From a virus: a stretch of 45,602 bases of DNA. Made by a program: the position numbers and the translations under genes. The stretch is taken from positions 1-45,602 of the IMG/VR virus record IMGVR_UViG_3300024346_000130. One strand, written 5' to 3'. Below the pieces are notes generated by a model. It saw nothing but the letters and a program-made list of their open reading frames with translations. It ran no database searches and was not told the origin of the DNA. Positions 17,022 to 25,632 of the stretch are shown piece after piece. Each line of letters starts with the position of its first letter. Within the stretch, counting starts at the first letter, position 1.

Positions 17022-18770
17022 ATGATTCCAGAACAGAAAGCAATAGAAATATTAAAAAAATATGAGGGAGGGAACAACTATATTCTAGGGTGTAAAGAAA
17101 AACTATTCTTTACTAAGAGTTATAAACCCTCTCGCTCACAGGCTGAGTACATAATTAAAAACCACGAGAACACTCCAAAAGTGGCGAGGAAGTGGGTTGA
17201 ATTGGATTCTTACTTTGGTGATAAGTTAAGAGAGGAAAGACTATTACCTCAACCAATTAAAAAAATCTATATTGAGAAATTACTAACACAAACAGAAAAG
17301 GCGTTTCACATATATGGTAAGATATTAGATAAAGCGGCTTTAGAATGTATGTGGATTCCTAAATCTCATATTATCACATACAACGAACGAAAAGTTGAGG
17401 TTGATTGGGAACCATATAACCATAGACCCCCAATGGAACATCAAAAAGAGGCTATTGTAAAACTGTTAGGTAACGACAAATATATTTTGGCTGATGACAT
17501 GGGGTTAGGGAAAACAACGTCTGCGATTATCGCTGCGGTTGAGAGTGGTGCCAATAAAGTTTTAATCATATGTCCCGCATCTCTTAAATTAAATTGGAAA
17601 CGTGAAATCGAGAATTACTCCGATGAAACTGTTGCTATTGTTGAGGGTAAGAAGTGGGATGACGGAAAGTTTGTCATTATTAACTACGACATCTTAAAGA
17701 ATTTCCACGAAATACCAAAAAAGAATGACGACGAATTTAAATCTAAAATATTAGATGAAGGTTTTGACTTAGTATTAATAGATGAAGCCCATTATATTCA
17801 AAATAAACAGGCGAAACGAACTCAGTTAGTTAATCACATGGTTAGACAGGTTGGTCGTGTTTGGTTACTTACAGGTACACCAATGACCTCAAGACCGATT
17901 AACTATTTTAACTTATTACATATTGTTGACTCACCACTCACAATTAATTGGGCTGGTTATGTTAAAAGATATTGTGATGGTTACCAATTCCAAGCGGGTA
18001 ATAGAAAAGTGTGGAATGTTAACGGAGCGTCTAATTTAGAAGAACTAAGAGATAGGACAAAACCACAAGTTCTTAGACGACTAAAAGAAGACATCTTAGA
18101 TTTACCTGATAAAATTATCACACCCGTTTATCTTAACTTAAAATCTAAAGAATACGAAAGAGAAATCGGTGAGTATATTGAGTGGGCAAATAATGACAAC
18201 ACTAAAAAAACTTTGGCCGTTAAGTTATCAAAACTAATGATGGCAAGACAAATTATTGCAGAATCAAAGTTAAACTCGACTTATGAGATTATTGATAGTG
18301 CCATCGAACAAGGAAAAAAAGTGATTGTTTTTACAAACTTCACATCGACATTGGAAGAAATTGCTTGGAAATATAACAAACGGTCAGTAACCCTAAACGG
18401 TAAAATGAGTAAAGTTAAAAGACAAGAATCTGTCGATAAGTTTCAGACTGATGACAAAATACAAGTTTTTGTTGGAAACATTAAAGCTGCGGGTGTAGGG
18501 ATTACTTTAACGGCGGGTGAGGTTGTTGTTTTTAATGACTTATCATTTGTTCCTTCAGACCATTCACAAGCCGAGGACCGAGCATATCGTTATGGACAAC
18601 AGTCAAACGTTTCTGTTTTTTATCCCGTATTCGAGAACTCTATAGAAATGATTATCTATGATATTTTACAAAGAAAGAAAAATGTTATAGACACGGTTAT
18701 GGGAGATAACGAAGATAATATGGGTAATTCGGTTATGGAAGACTTACTTTCGGCTCTCAAAGAGGGTTAA
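17022..18770 (+). CDS. SNF2-family DEAH helicase/translocase
   Basis: 582 aa. Motif I (Walker A) is D-D-M-G-L-G-K-T at residues 158-165, motif Ia is I-I-C-P-A-S-L, motif II is D-E-A-H at 254-257 and motif III is L-L-T-G-T-P at 282-287. The C-terminal lobe has V-I-V-F-T-N-F (motif IV), then A-A-G-V-G-I-T-L-T (V) and Q-A-E-D-R-A-Y-R-Y-G-Q (VI), which is typical of SNF2/SMARCAL1-like translocases. All ATPase motifs look intact. Such enzymes remodel DNA-protein complexes or anneal DNA; in phages they may replace or accompany UvsW in recombination and replication. The ATG at 17022 follows a 62-nt divergent gap with no clear promoter of either class seen here. It is transcribed with the next gene. 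Confidence 0.85.
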   Translation: MIPEQKAIEILKKYEGGNNYILGCKEKLFFTKSYKPSRSQAEYIIKNHENTPKVARKWVELDSYFGDKLREERLLPQPIKKIYIEKLLTQTEKAFHIYGKILDKAALECMWIPKSHIITYNERKVEVDWEPYNHRPPMEHQKEAIVKLLGNDKYILADDMGLGKTTSAIIAAVESGANKVLIICPASLKLNWKREIENYSDETVAIVEGKKWDDGKFVIINYDILKNFHEIPKKNDDEFKSKILDEGFDLVLIDEAHYIQNKQAKRTQLVNHMVRQVGRVWLLTGTPMTSRPINYFNLLHIVDSPLTINWAGYVKRYCDGYQFQAGNRKVWNVNGASNLEELRDRTKPQVLRRLKEDILDLPDKIITPVYLNLKSKEYEREIGEYIEWANNDNTKKTLAVKLSKLMMARQIIAESKLNSTYEIIDSAIEQGKKVIVFTNFTSTLEEIAWKYNKRSVTLNGKMSKVKRQESVDKFQTDDKIQVFVGNIKAAGVGITLTAGEVVVFNDLSFVPSDHSQAEDRAYRYGQQSNVSVFYPVFENSIEMIIYDILQRKKNVIDTVMGDNEDNMGNSVMEDLLSALKEG

Positions 18771-18774
18771 AGAC

Positions 18775-18782
18775 TATTTATT
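18775..18782 (+). promoter_or_regulatory. Candidate late-type promoter
   Basis: TATTTATT, 18 nt before the ATG at 18801 and 4 nt after the helicase stop. This is a weaker match than ATATTTATA. Confidence 0.35.
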
Positions 18783-18800
18783 ATTTTACAACACATACTA

Positions 18801-19409
18801 ATGGATTTAAGAAAACGTATTACGGAAGAAATAACAGAGGTTAAATATAATCAATTTCTTGTTTTTGTCTCTAGAGTGTTATCATCTAAATATCAAAATT
18901 TTAGTGATGACCCCGAGAAAATAGTATCATCGATTAAAAAATACTCAAGACAGTTTGGGTTTCAATGGCAAGAGGAAGAATTACTTAACAAAGCGATTGC
19001 TAGCTTTCAATTATCCCCAACGTTAAACGTAAATGACGAAAATTTCATTAAAGAACCAAAACTTAAACAATTTGAGGTAGAAGCTGAAGTTATGTGGAAT
19101 GGGTATGGTACAGATTATTATGAAGGTATCATTGAAGCTTATACCGAAGATGACGTAGAAAAAAGAATTACTGAAGATTCAGAGTGGAACGAATTAGAAC
19201 TAATAGAAAGAGATATTAGAAATTACGAGGCCAGCGAAGTGGAGATTCAGAATATGAACGAAAAAGAGATTACACCTCTAAGAGAATCTAAAAAAAGTAA
19301 GACTACAGATGAGTTTTCAATGTATGAAGACTACTACAAAAACCTATCCCCCGATTCCTTTAGTATTAAAAGAAAAGGGGACGAGATTATTATTAAACTT
19401 AAGAAGTAA
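18801..19409 (+). CDS. Hypothetical protein with leader-like N-terminus
   Basis: 202 aa. I do not recognise a domain. The N-terminus MDLRKRITEEITE has a basic start followed by I-T-E, matching the leader pattern of four other proteins here. Residues about 90-140 (FEVEAEVMWNGYGTDYYEGIIEAYTEDD) form a beta-alpha unit like small acidic phage proteins, and the rest is strongly charged. It follows the helicase by 30 nt with a candidate late promoter in the gap, and its 3' end overlaps the convergent zinc-protein gene by 11 nt. A virion-internal protein is possible but unproven. Confidence 0.5.
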   Translation: MDLRKRITEEITEVKYNQFLVFVSRVLSSKYQNFSDDPEKIVSSIKKYSRQFGFQWQEEELLNKAIASFQLSPTLNVNDENFIKEPKLKQFEVEAEVMWNGYGTDYYEGIIEAYTEDDVEKRITEDSEWNELELIERDIRNYEASEVEIQNMNEKEITPLRESKKSKTTDEFSMYEDYYKNLSPDSFSIKRKGDEIIIKLKK

Positions 19410-20163
19410 CCACATAAGTTCTGAAACTTGTTTTTGCCATTGCTTTGTAAATTCCTTTCCACTCGATAATTTGTGATTTAGGAATCCAAAAATCAAATTC
19501 TCCAATTTCATCTACACGAACCTTTAAGTCTTCCATAAAACGCTCAAGGTCGTCCGTGTTTTTAACGTATGGTACATTGGTGTTTTTGGCACATGTTCTA
19601 CCCATACCTGTAAGTTTTGACAACTCATCAGTTAATTTTCTACCACAACAACGACATACAGACCCAACAACAGTAGATAGTTTCCCTCTCAAATGAACTG
19701 CTTTACGAGAAACACCGATTATGTGAGATACATCAATTTGGATTGGTAAGAAATCTAATCCCTTCTCTTCTTTGATACTACGACCCGTTCTTTGACCAAC
19801 CACAATTGTTTCAGTCTTAGGTAAACGTAAAGGTTTTGCCATTTTGTTCTGAACCTTACGGTTTACAACTTTCAAACCTGCGTCGATTTGTTTCTCGGTT
19901 AGTTTCCCGTATTTTTCGTACTTAGCTTTAAGGTCTAATACGAACTTATTATCCCCTTTGTAATCCATAATTTGCTCGATATTCTTACGAACTTCGATTG
20001 GTGCCATTGATTTAACTTTTTCACGAATGTTTGTGATTACTCTGTCCGCCGCTGACAACTGTGATGGTGTTAATCGACCATACTTTGCGTATCCCGTCTT
20101 TAAAGAGTTTAAGAAAGAGTTGTTTCCGTTGTATTCGCTGATGAAAGAGTAAACTGTAGACAT
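19399..20163 (-). CDS. Zinc-binding protein with tandem repeats and DUF6011-like Cys motif
   Basis: 254 aa. The N-terminal half has two copies of a roughly 35-residue repeat, starting at residue 10 (YNGNNSFLNSLKTGYAKYGR) and residue 68 (YKGDNKFVLDLKAKYEKYGK), each followed by L-T-x-x-Q-x-x-A. Near residue 167 is C-R-C-C-G-R-K-L-T-D and then G-M-G-R-T-C-A-K, the spacing of the small DUF6011-type zinc ribbon. Such zinc/repeat proteins are common in large phages and in helicase neighbourhoods; a DNA-binding role is plausible but unproven. A host-type promoter lies in front, so it is probably expressed early. It overlaps the convergent gene by 11 nt. Confidence 0.6.
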   Translation of the reverse strand: MSTVYSFISEYNGNNSFLNSLKTGYAKYGRLTPSQLSAADRVITNIREKVKSMAPIEVRKNIEQIMDYKGDNKFVLDLKAKYEKYGKLTEKQIDAGLKVVNRKVQNKMAKPLRLPKTETIVVGQRTGRSIKEEKGLDFLPIQIDVSHIIGVSRKAVHLRGKLSTVVGSVCRCCGRKLTDELSKLTGMGRTCAKNTNVPYVKNTDDLERFMEDLKVRVDEIGEFDFWIPKSQIIEWKGIYKAMAKTSFRTYVVTS

Positions 20164-20199
20164 ATTATTTATTTTTTTATGGTTCTTATTATTATACTA

Positions 20200-20231
20200 C
20201 AAAGATAAGTAAAATATTCTATTACTACAAA
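20200..20231 (-). promoter_or_regulatory. Bacteroidota-type housekeeping promoter
   Basis: On the minus strand TTTG, a 20-nt spacer, then TATCTTTG. This is the -33 / -7 (TAnnTTTG) pattern of the Bacteroidota primary sigma factor. It lies 37 nt before the zinc-protein ATG. Confidence 0.6.
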
Positions 20232-20276
20232 CTTATTTTAATATGATTTGAAATATGGGGTTTAATGTATTTACGG

Positions 20277-20284
20277 TATTTATA
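20277..20284 (+). promoter_or_regulatory. Candidate late promoter
   Basis: TATTTATA, 13 nt before the chosen ATG at 20298, with GGAT between as a possible weak ribosome site. Its position inside the longer reading frame is one reason for choosing the later start. Confidence 0.5.
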
Positions 20285-20297
20285 TAAAAAGGATAGT

Positions 20298-21140
20298 ATG
20301 AAAAAATTGAGTATGTTAATAACAGAAAGTATATCACCAATTAGTGTGGCTCAAACACTTATGATAGAGTTCGGTAAAGGATATAATAGTGAATGGAGAG
20401 TCTTTTTAAATAAAGTTTTAGAACACGTCTATAAACCTCTTAATATGTGGTACGGTGAGAAAGACAACGAAGGTCGTTATAAGGTAGGAGTATGGACCAA
20501 TGATGGTGTGTGGCACCCAATATTAAATAGGGTTAACACAAATTATATTGTTATGGGTAAGTTACTACAGGAATCAGGGATTAATCTAAATCAGCCGACC
20601 GACTTAATATACGCATCTTTTATACAGTATTTTAGAAAAAATTATCGTTCTATTGTCTCTGAAGATGGGGCTCTTTATAATTCAATAGTCTTACCAACGA
20701 TTGGTAAAACATCTGCTAGAGGTGAAAAAACTGAAGAAGAAAGTATTAAACTACTTAAGGATTGTCCTCTATTTAATGGGTTAACTATTGAAAAATTAGG
20801 AGGGTCTGGTGTTGGTGCCGATATGATTGATGGTGTAGACGCTATTACTTATAAAAACACTCCTGATGATATAACACACACAATCCAAATAAAACCTTTC
20901 ACATTCATTAAAAAATCTGATTATGGTCATTTTATTAATGGGGTGGGACAGGCTAAAGAATATAGAACTAATTTTATTGTATTTGTTAAGGGGTCTTCTT
21001 ATATAGTTGCCGACTCTAAAAAATGTAAACCACTAAAAGGTTCGTATTTTGTCTCAAAGGGTGGGATACTATTTCAAAAAGGAGTGTCACAACTGAATGA
21101 AGATTTTAGTATTATGATGAACTTACTTAAGTTTAAATAA
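20298..21140 (+). CDS. PD-(D/E)XK nuclease-like protein with possible packaging leader
   Basis: 280 aa from MKKLSMLITES; the frame opens 11 codons earlier, but that part overlaps the promoter-like TATTTATA. Residues about 140-245 have a nuclease-like layout: a helix with G-E-K-T-E-E-E-S-I-K-L-L, G-S-G-V-G-A-D-M-I-D-G-V-D-A-I with an acidic residue on a strand, then H-T-I-Q-I-K-P-F, the (E/Q)-x-K strand of PD-(D/E)XK enzymes. The Q in place of D/E in the last motif is known in some family members. The N-terminal leader with L-I-T-E matches that of four other proteins. It lies 29 nt before the neck gene. The nuclease call is tentative. Confidence 0.45.
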   Translation: MKKLSMLITESISPISVAQTLMIEFGKGYNSEWRVFLNKVLEHVYKPLNMWYGEKDNEGRYKVGVWTNDGVWHPILNRVNTNYIVMGKLLQESGINLNQPTDLIYASFIQYFRKNYRSIVSEDGALYNSIVLPTIGKTSARGEKTEEESIKLLKDCPLFNGLTIEKLGGSGVGADMIDGVDAITYKNTPDDITHTIQIKPFTFIKKSDYGHFINGVGQAKEYRTNFIVFVKGSSYIVADSKKCKPLKGSYFVSKGGILFQKGVSQLNEDFSIMMNLLKFK

Positions 21141-21147
21141 AACAAAG

Positions 21148-21156
21148 ATATTTATA
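21148..21156 (+). promoter_or_regulatory. Candidate late promoter of neck gene
   Basis: ATATTTATA followed by ATAAAAAC, 13 nt before the ATG at 21170. Confidence 0.55.
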
Positions 21157-21169
21157 ATAAAAACACATA

Positions 21170-22279
21170 ATGGTTATAAACTCAAAAAACAAAGGTAAAT
21201 TATACAAACAAACAATGCACTTGTTGGGAGCACCTATTCGTTCAATCGAATTAGATGACGACCAAATGGATTCTTTGTTGGAAATTTCTTTAGGAGAATA
21301 CGAACAATTCATACAGGATTGGTTAATCGAATCACAATGGACATCGTTACACGGATTAAATGTTGACGAACAATCATTGTCGAGAGCCTTTACAACTCGA
21401 AGTATGGATTACGAAACACAATATACATACGCATACTCTAAGATTGTTGGTTTACAAACAGGAGGAGATTGGGTACTACAAAAAGATTTTATAGAATTAC
21501 AAGAAGGTCAACAAATGTATCACATACCAAAAGGACGTGAATTAAACGAACTACTTTGGTTTAACCGAGCTGAACTTAATGAATCACTTATCGACCCGTT
21601 TATGGGTGGTTTTGGCGGTTTTGGCGGTACAGGTATCGGAGGTGGTGGTGGATTCGCACAAATGGGTGTTATGGGGTCATACTTTATGATGCCAGCGTTT
21701 GACATCTTACTAAGAATGCAAGACCGTAACTTAAAGAATAGAATTATCGGTGGTGATTTAACATATAGAGTTACCGCAGCACCTGATGGTGGTAAATTCA
21801 TTCACTTATTAAACGTACCAGGTGGTAGGTTTGACTTTGGTTCTAAATCACTAAACCAATCAAAAGTATGGTATTGGTATTACGACACTGAAGATAGAAA
21901 AGCATGTATGAAAGATAACCCTGACGTTATTAAATTACCTTCTGATGTTGAAACAGAAGATATGACGTGGGAAACATTAAATAAACCTGGTCAAAACTGG
22001 GTAAGAAAATACTTTATCGCGACGTGTAAAGAAGCTTTAGGTCGTGTTAGAGGTAAGTTTGGTGGAAACTTAAAAGTTCCTGATTCGGAATTAAGTTTAG
22101 AATACGATTCATTACTTACTGAAGGTAAAGACGAAAAAATGAAACTAATCGAAGAGTTACAAGCAAGATTAGAAAGATTACGTCCTGATAAGATGTTAGA
22201 AAGAAGAGCAAGTGAGGCTGAAAACCTTAATAAGACACTTTCTTACAGACCATTCCAAGGACCATTCAACGCAATTTAA
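21170..22279 (+). CDS. gp13-like neck/head-completion protein
   Basis: 369 aa (T4 gp13 is 309 aa). The N-terminal region Y-K-Q-T-M-H-L-L-G-A-P-I-R-S-I-E-L-x-D-x-Q-M is a helix-strand typical of neck adaptors. The C-terminal region W-V-R-K-Y-F-I-A-T-C-K-E-A-L-G-R-V-R-G-K-F-G-G, then L-L-T-E-G-K-D-E-K-M, matches the gp13 pattern 'K-x-Y-x-x-A-x-x-K-E-x-L-G-x-x-R-x-K-x-x-x-L', then L-x-x-E-G. gp13 closes the head and joins the tail. A glycine-rich stretch at about residues 145-165 looks like an insertion loop. The gene stands away from gp14/gp15-like genes, on the opposite strand, with its own promoter and terminator. Confidence 0.65.
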   Translation: MVINSKNKGKLYKQTMHLLGAPIRSIELDDDQMDSLLEISLGEYEQFIQDWLIESQWTSLHGLNVDEQSLSRAFTTRSMDYETQYTYAYSKIVGLQTGGDWVLQKDFIELQEGQQMYHIPKGRELNELLWFNRAELNESLIDPFMGGFGGFGGTGIGGGGGFAQMGVMGSYFMMPAFDILLRMQDRNLKNRIIGGDLTYRVTAAPDGGKFIHLLNVPGGRFDFGSKSLNQSKVWYWYYDTEDRKACMKDNPDVIKLPSDVETEDMTWETLNKPGQNWVRKYFIATCKEALGRVRGKFGGNLKVPDSELSLEYDSLLTEGKDEKMKLIEELQARLERLRPDKMLERRASEAENLNKTLSYRPFQGPFNAI

Positions 22280-22301
22280 TTTAGAGTATCATCGAATTAA
22301 A

Positions 22302-22325
22302 AAACCCATCGTAATTGATGGGTTT
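22302..22325. terminator. Bidirectional terminator between neck gene and DNA polymerase
   Basis: AAACCCATC - GTAATT - GATGGGTTT is a 9-bp stem followed by CTTTTTTT on the plus strand and TTTTTTAA on the minus strand. It lies between two convergent stops. Confidence 0.85.
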
Positions 22326-22331
22326 CTTTTT

Positions 22332-25202
22332 TTATTTAAATTTAAACGTTTGTTGGTTTGTTTTAGGTTTAACAAAAGGTTTGGGTTGTGGTATTACCCT
22401 ATTGGTTATTGAAGCTTTCTTCTCTACCTCTACAAAGTTTTTTAATAAATTTTGGTTATGCTCAATTCTTTTATTATCAACCAATGACATTGTACCGTCT
22501 ACGTACATATAATATGGGTCTATATTTACGTCCTTCCAAAACTTAAGTTCTGTGTCAGATAGTGTTAATACCTCATCTAATGTGTCTTGGTCACCGTCTC
22601 TACGAGGATAACCTCTAACCAACTCTGTTTGACCTCGTGTAAAGTATTGTCTGTCGTTAGGGTCATCAACTAATATCTCATCTCTAATCTCCGTGTTAAA
22701 GACAACTAATAAAGGTTCAATACGTTTATTAAATGCTGCCATATATCTTGGTATATTATACTCCCCTAACTTATCAGGGTGTTTTGTGATATCATCTTCA
22801 GGTATAAAATAACAATTAAGTTTTACTACATCTTTTACTTTTTGTACGTCACCGTGAGATTTACGTGCTCCGTTGTTAACGTAGTATATTGTATCACCTA
22901 AACCTACTTTAATTTCGTGTTTTAAAATTAACTCCATATGTGCCTGTCTAGACATCAATGAACCTGACTTAGTTCTCTTTTGTATATGTATTTTGTAATC
23001 TGATGTTGATTGCTTAACACGTGCTTTATTAGCAATTTTAGAAAGTGGTATCTGTCTGTTATAGATAGTTGTTACATACTCATAGTAGTACTCTAAAAAT
23101 TCATGTCCCTTACCATCTAATAATAACGCCAACCCTTTATCTAAGAAATCCGCAATATATGTAGACATTTTTTTAGACTTAATAGTGTTACCCGTTAACT
23201 TAACCTTTCCTGTGTTGGTTAAAAGTGCGTAATTCTTACGTGCTAGGTTAATTGTTGCTGGCCATTGTCCGTCAGTATCTAACCCCATTTCGTCTCTCAT
23301 AAAGATGTCATTATACTCGGCAACATCTGCTTCAGAACCACTATACGTTTTACCTTCAACAACCAATCCGTTTAATCCTTTACCGACATATGTGTGAGCA
23401 TCTCTACCCTCAGGAACTGAGAAGTTAACACCATCCGTGTCCATTACTAATGGTTTATACTCTCTCTCCATAAACCACATAATCATCTGTCTAAGGTATT
23501 GTCTACCCGTACATGTTATCTGTTCTCCCATATCCATATCACCCCACGGGAATACGTGTGGTGCCGATAATGAACCGAAAAACGCGTTAATGAAAATTTT
23601 AATCGGTAGTTGTTTACGGTTATACTGTGAAGACAATTTAGGGTCTTCCACATAGAAATCTGCCGCTAACTTCTTGTATTTAATACGAGTATCACGGAAA
23701 TATTTTAACATCATCTTCATTGCTCCTGTCACATCACACTTAGGGAACACATCGTGTACTAATTGAATTGACGGATATAGTGACGAGTAATCGAGTTTAA
23801 GTACATCGGTTGAATAACCCACGGCTAGTAATCTTGATAACCCACCAGTAAATGGTCTCTTCTCACCCCTCGATGGAATCGCTAAACCGTTCTTATATGA
23901 CCAAGCTTGCATTATCATCTTCCATAATGTTGCCGTACCCATAGTTGATAGTCTTTCGTATGTTGTTGGTACCAACTTAGATAGTAAGAAGTTTGCTTGA
24001 TTGAACTCTTCATCGACAACCATAGTTTCATAAAGGTCATCATCCAAATACATCTCAATTATGTTCTTACCTGTTTTAATTTCAAATTGGTTTGGGAACC
24101 TCTGAAGTAAGTTATCAGTACCAGGGTCACCTATTTTCTTAAACCCACCCGACTTAGGATTGTAGTAAAACTGTTCATTATCAAAGTAGGTTTTACCAAT
24201 TTTGTCCCCTTGTACATACACACGATTCTCTTTTTCCGCACCAATGAACTGCGTGATATACTTAAGTCCCCAACTCTTAATGTCTGAGTTAATTGCTTGT
24301 GTCCTACGTACCGCATGTGCGATATCAATAATATTATACCCCCACATCATTGTTTGTGTGAAGTCCTCCATTTCATTAGCCAACTTAAGAATTGAATCTT
24401 TTTGTCGTAATGGTTTTTCAGGGTGTAAGGTTCGAGCAATCTTTTTAATATCTAAACCTAATATCTCGGCTCTACGTAATATAAAAGGAAAATCGAAAAA
24501 AGCGGAGTTATACCCACCAATCAATGTTGGTTTTATTTTATGTATTTCTTCAAAGAACTCTTCAATAATCTTAGCCTCCTCTTCTTCGTTCTCTGCAGAT
24601 AAAGATTTATGATACCCTTTATTATCTTTCATCCCTATTAAGAATATTTTACTCGTTTCAGGTGATAGACCTGTTGTTTCAATATCGAAAACAAAACGGT
24701 GTAGTTCGTCATATTCTTCAAACCCTTTAAAAAGTCTTTTTTCTTTTTGTACTAAATACATCTCCACAGGTGGTAGTATTGTTATACAATCTGAATTATC
24801 ACGACTCCACGGGTCTAAACCACCCTTCCTAAAGAAGTTTACTAATGACGAATAAGATTTTGTTGATTTTACGATGTACCTAAGACCTGATTCCATTCTC
24901 GGGTCACCCATAGTATTAAGAGTTTCAATCATAATACCGTTATGTGTCATCGCATCTTTTTGTTGTGCTTTTGACCCATTATAGAAGTTCTTACCTCTAA
25001 GGTCACCAACCCAAGCGAATGGAGTAAAGGTGTCTGATTTGATTTGTTTGCCCTTATCAGGGTCTTGAATAACTTTGTATACCTTGTCGGTTCTGTAGTC
25101 ATACTCTAATGCGACAATATATTTTTCGTCGTCTTCTCCTAGTAGAAAGGATTCAATTTGTTCTGTAGTTACCATTTTAATTTTGTTTTTCGTCTGAGAC
25201 AT
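22332..25202 (-). CDS. gp43: Family B DNA polymerase (T4 gp43-like)
   Basis: 956 aa (T4 gp43 is 898 aa). Exonuclease motifs: Exo I F-D-I-E-T-T-G at about 172-178, Exo II Y-N-S-A-F-F-D-F at 231-238, Exo III region Y-L-D-D-D-L-Y near 385. Polymerase motifs: A L-D-Y-S-S-L-Y-P-S (Asp471), B K-I-F-I-N-A-F-F-G near 535-543, C M-D-T-D-G (Asp588 and Asp590). Both catalytic centres are present; the usual Ser of D-T-D-S is Gly here. It copies the phage genome with proofreading. A host-type promoter lies upstream, fitting early expression, and a bidirectional terminator follows. The C-terminus ends in K-Q-T-F-K-F-K-type residues, which could contact the sliding clamp. Confidence 0.95.
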   Translation of the reverse strand: MSQTKNKIKMVTTEQIESFLLGEDDEKYIVALEYDYRTDKVYKVIQDPDKGKQIKSDTFTPFAWVGDLRGKNFYNGSKAQQKDAMTHNGIMIETLNTMGDPRMESGLRYIVKSTKSYSSLVNFFRKGGLDPWSRDNSDCITILPPVEMYLVQKEKRLFKGFEEYDELHRFVFDIETTGLSPETSKIFLIGMKDNKGYHKSLSAENEEEEAKIIEEFFEEIHKIKPTLIGGYNSAFFDFPFILRRAEILGLDIKKIARTLHPEKPLRQKDSILKLANEMEDFTQTMMWGYNIIDIAHAVRRTQAINSDIKSWGLKYITQFIGAEKENRVYVQGDKIGKTYFDNEQFYYNPKSGGFKKIGDPGTDNLLQRFPNQFEIKTGKNIIEMYLDDDLYETMVVDEEFNQANFLLSKLVPTTYERLSTMGTATLWKMIMQAWSYKNGLAIPSRGEKRPFTGGLSRLLAVGYSTDVLKLDYSSLYPSIQLVHDVFPKCDVTGAMKMMLKYFRDTRIKYKKLAADFYVEDPKLSSQYNRKQLPIKIFINAFFGSLSAPHVFPWGDMDMGEQITCTGRQYLRQMIMWFMEREYKPLVMDTDGVNFSVPEGRDAHTYVGKGLNGLVVEGKTYSGSEADVAEYNDIFMRDEMGLDTDGQWPATINLARKNYALLTNTGKVKLTGNTIKSKKMSTYIADFLDKGLALLLDGKGHEFLEYYYEYVTTIYNRQIPLSKIANKARVKQSTSDYKIHIQKRTKSGSLMSRQAHMELILKHEIKVGLGDTIYYVNNGARKSHGDVQKVKDVVKLNCYFIPEDDITKHPDKLGEYNIPRYMAAFNKRIEPLLVVFNTEIRDEILVDDPNDRQYFTRGQTELVRGYPRRDGDQDTLDEVLTLSDTELKFWKDVNIDPYYMYVDGTMSLVDNKRIEHNQNLLKNFVEVEKKASITNRVIPQPKPFVKPKTNQQTFKFK

Positions 25203-25244
25203 TGTCTCTCACACAATGGTGAGATTACTCTTTGACATTCAAAA

Positions 25245-25275
25245 CAAAGATACGAAAACTTGGTAAATTATCAAA
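25245..25275 (-). promoter_or_regulatory. Bacteroidota-type housekeeping promoter of DNA polymerase
   Basis: Minus-strand TTTG, 19-nt spacer, TATCTTTG. It matches TTG / TAnnTTTG at the usual spacing and lies 43 nt before the polymerase ATG. A TCTCAC/GTGAGA inverted repeat lies between promoter and start. Confidence 0.65.
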
Positions 25276-25615
25276 TAATTGAGACGATTAATTCTTCTTT
25301 TATTGGAAGTATAGTTTCAGTAGACACTCTGTACGTGTCGTTTAAGAATTGTATTTTAAATTCTCCTTTATATTCCCCAATTTTTTTAGTGTCTGACTTG
25401 GTAAAAGGATAGATGATAGAGTAGTCACCATTTTCAAAAATTAAGTCACACTCACCGTTTAATATTTTATACGCCCCTTTTTCATCAACCATATTAAAAG
25501 TAATAATAGAATTCTCAATTCTATCACCAAAAGGTTCTTTAAAGAATTTTTCGTCGTTATATAACGTAACCGATAAAATTGGTTCCTGTGAATGTTGTTT
25601 TATAAAGTGTTCCAT
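25271..25615 (-). CDS. Small beta-rich virion protein (BppU-like N-domain pattern)
   Basis: 114 aa. The pattern S-I-I-T-F-N-M-V-D-E-K-G then Y-P-F-T-K-S-D-T-K-K-I-G-E-Y-K-G-E-F-K-I-Q-F is that of the BppU-type immunoglobulin-like domain found in upper-baseplate and fibre-attachment proteins of tailed phages. There is no catalytic motif, and no signal peptide. It lies 17 nt after the LamG-like gene and ends in the polymerase promoter region, so it is probably co-transcribed with the adhesin-like gene. A receptor-binding accessory or fibre-linker role is inferred. Confidence 0.4.
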   Translation of the reverse strand: MEHFIKQHSQEPILSVTLYNDEKFFKEPFGDRIENSIITFNMVDEKGAYKILNGECDLIFENGDYSIIYPFTKSDTKKIGEYKGEFKIQFLNDTYRVSTETILPIKEELIVSII

Positions 25616-25632
25616 ATTATTAAATATATTAA

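Noticed and set aside
24202-24612. 136-aa plus-strand ORF
   Set aside because: Lies inside the DNA polymerase gene, which has all its motifs in frame across this stretch.
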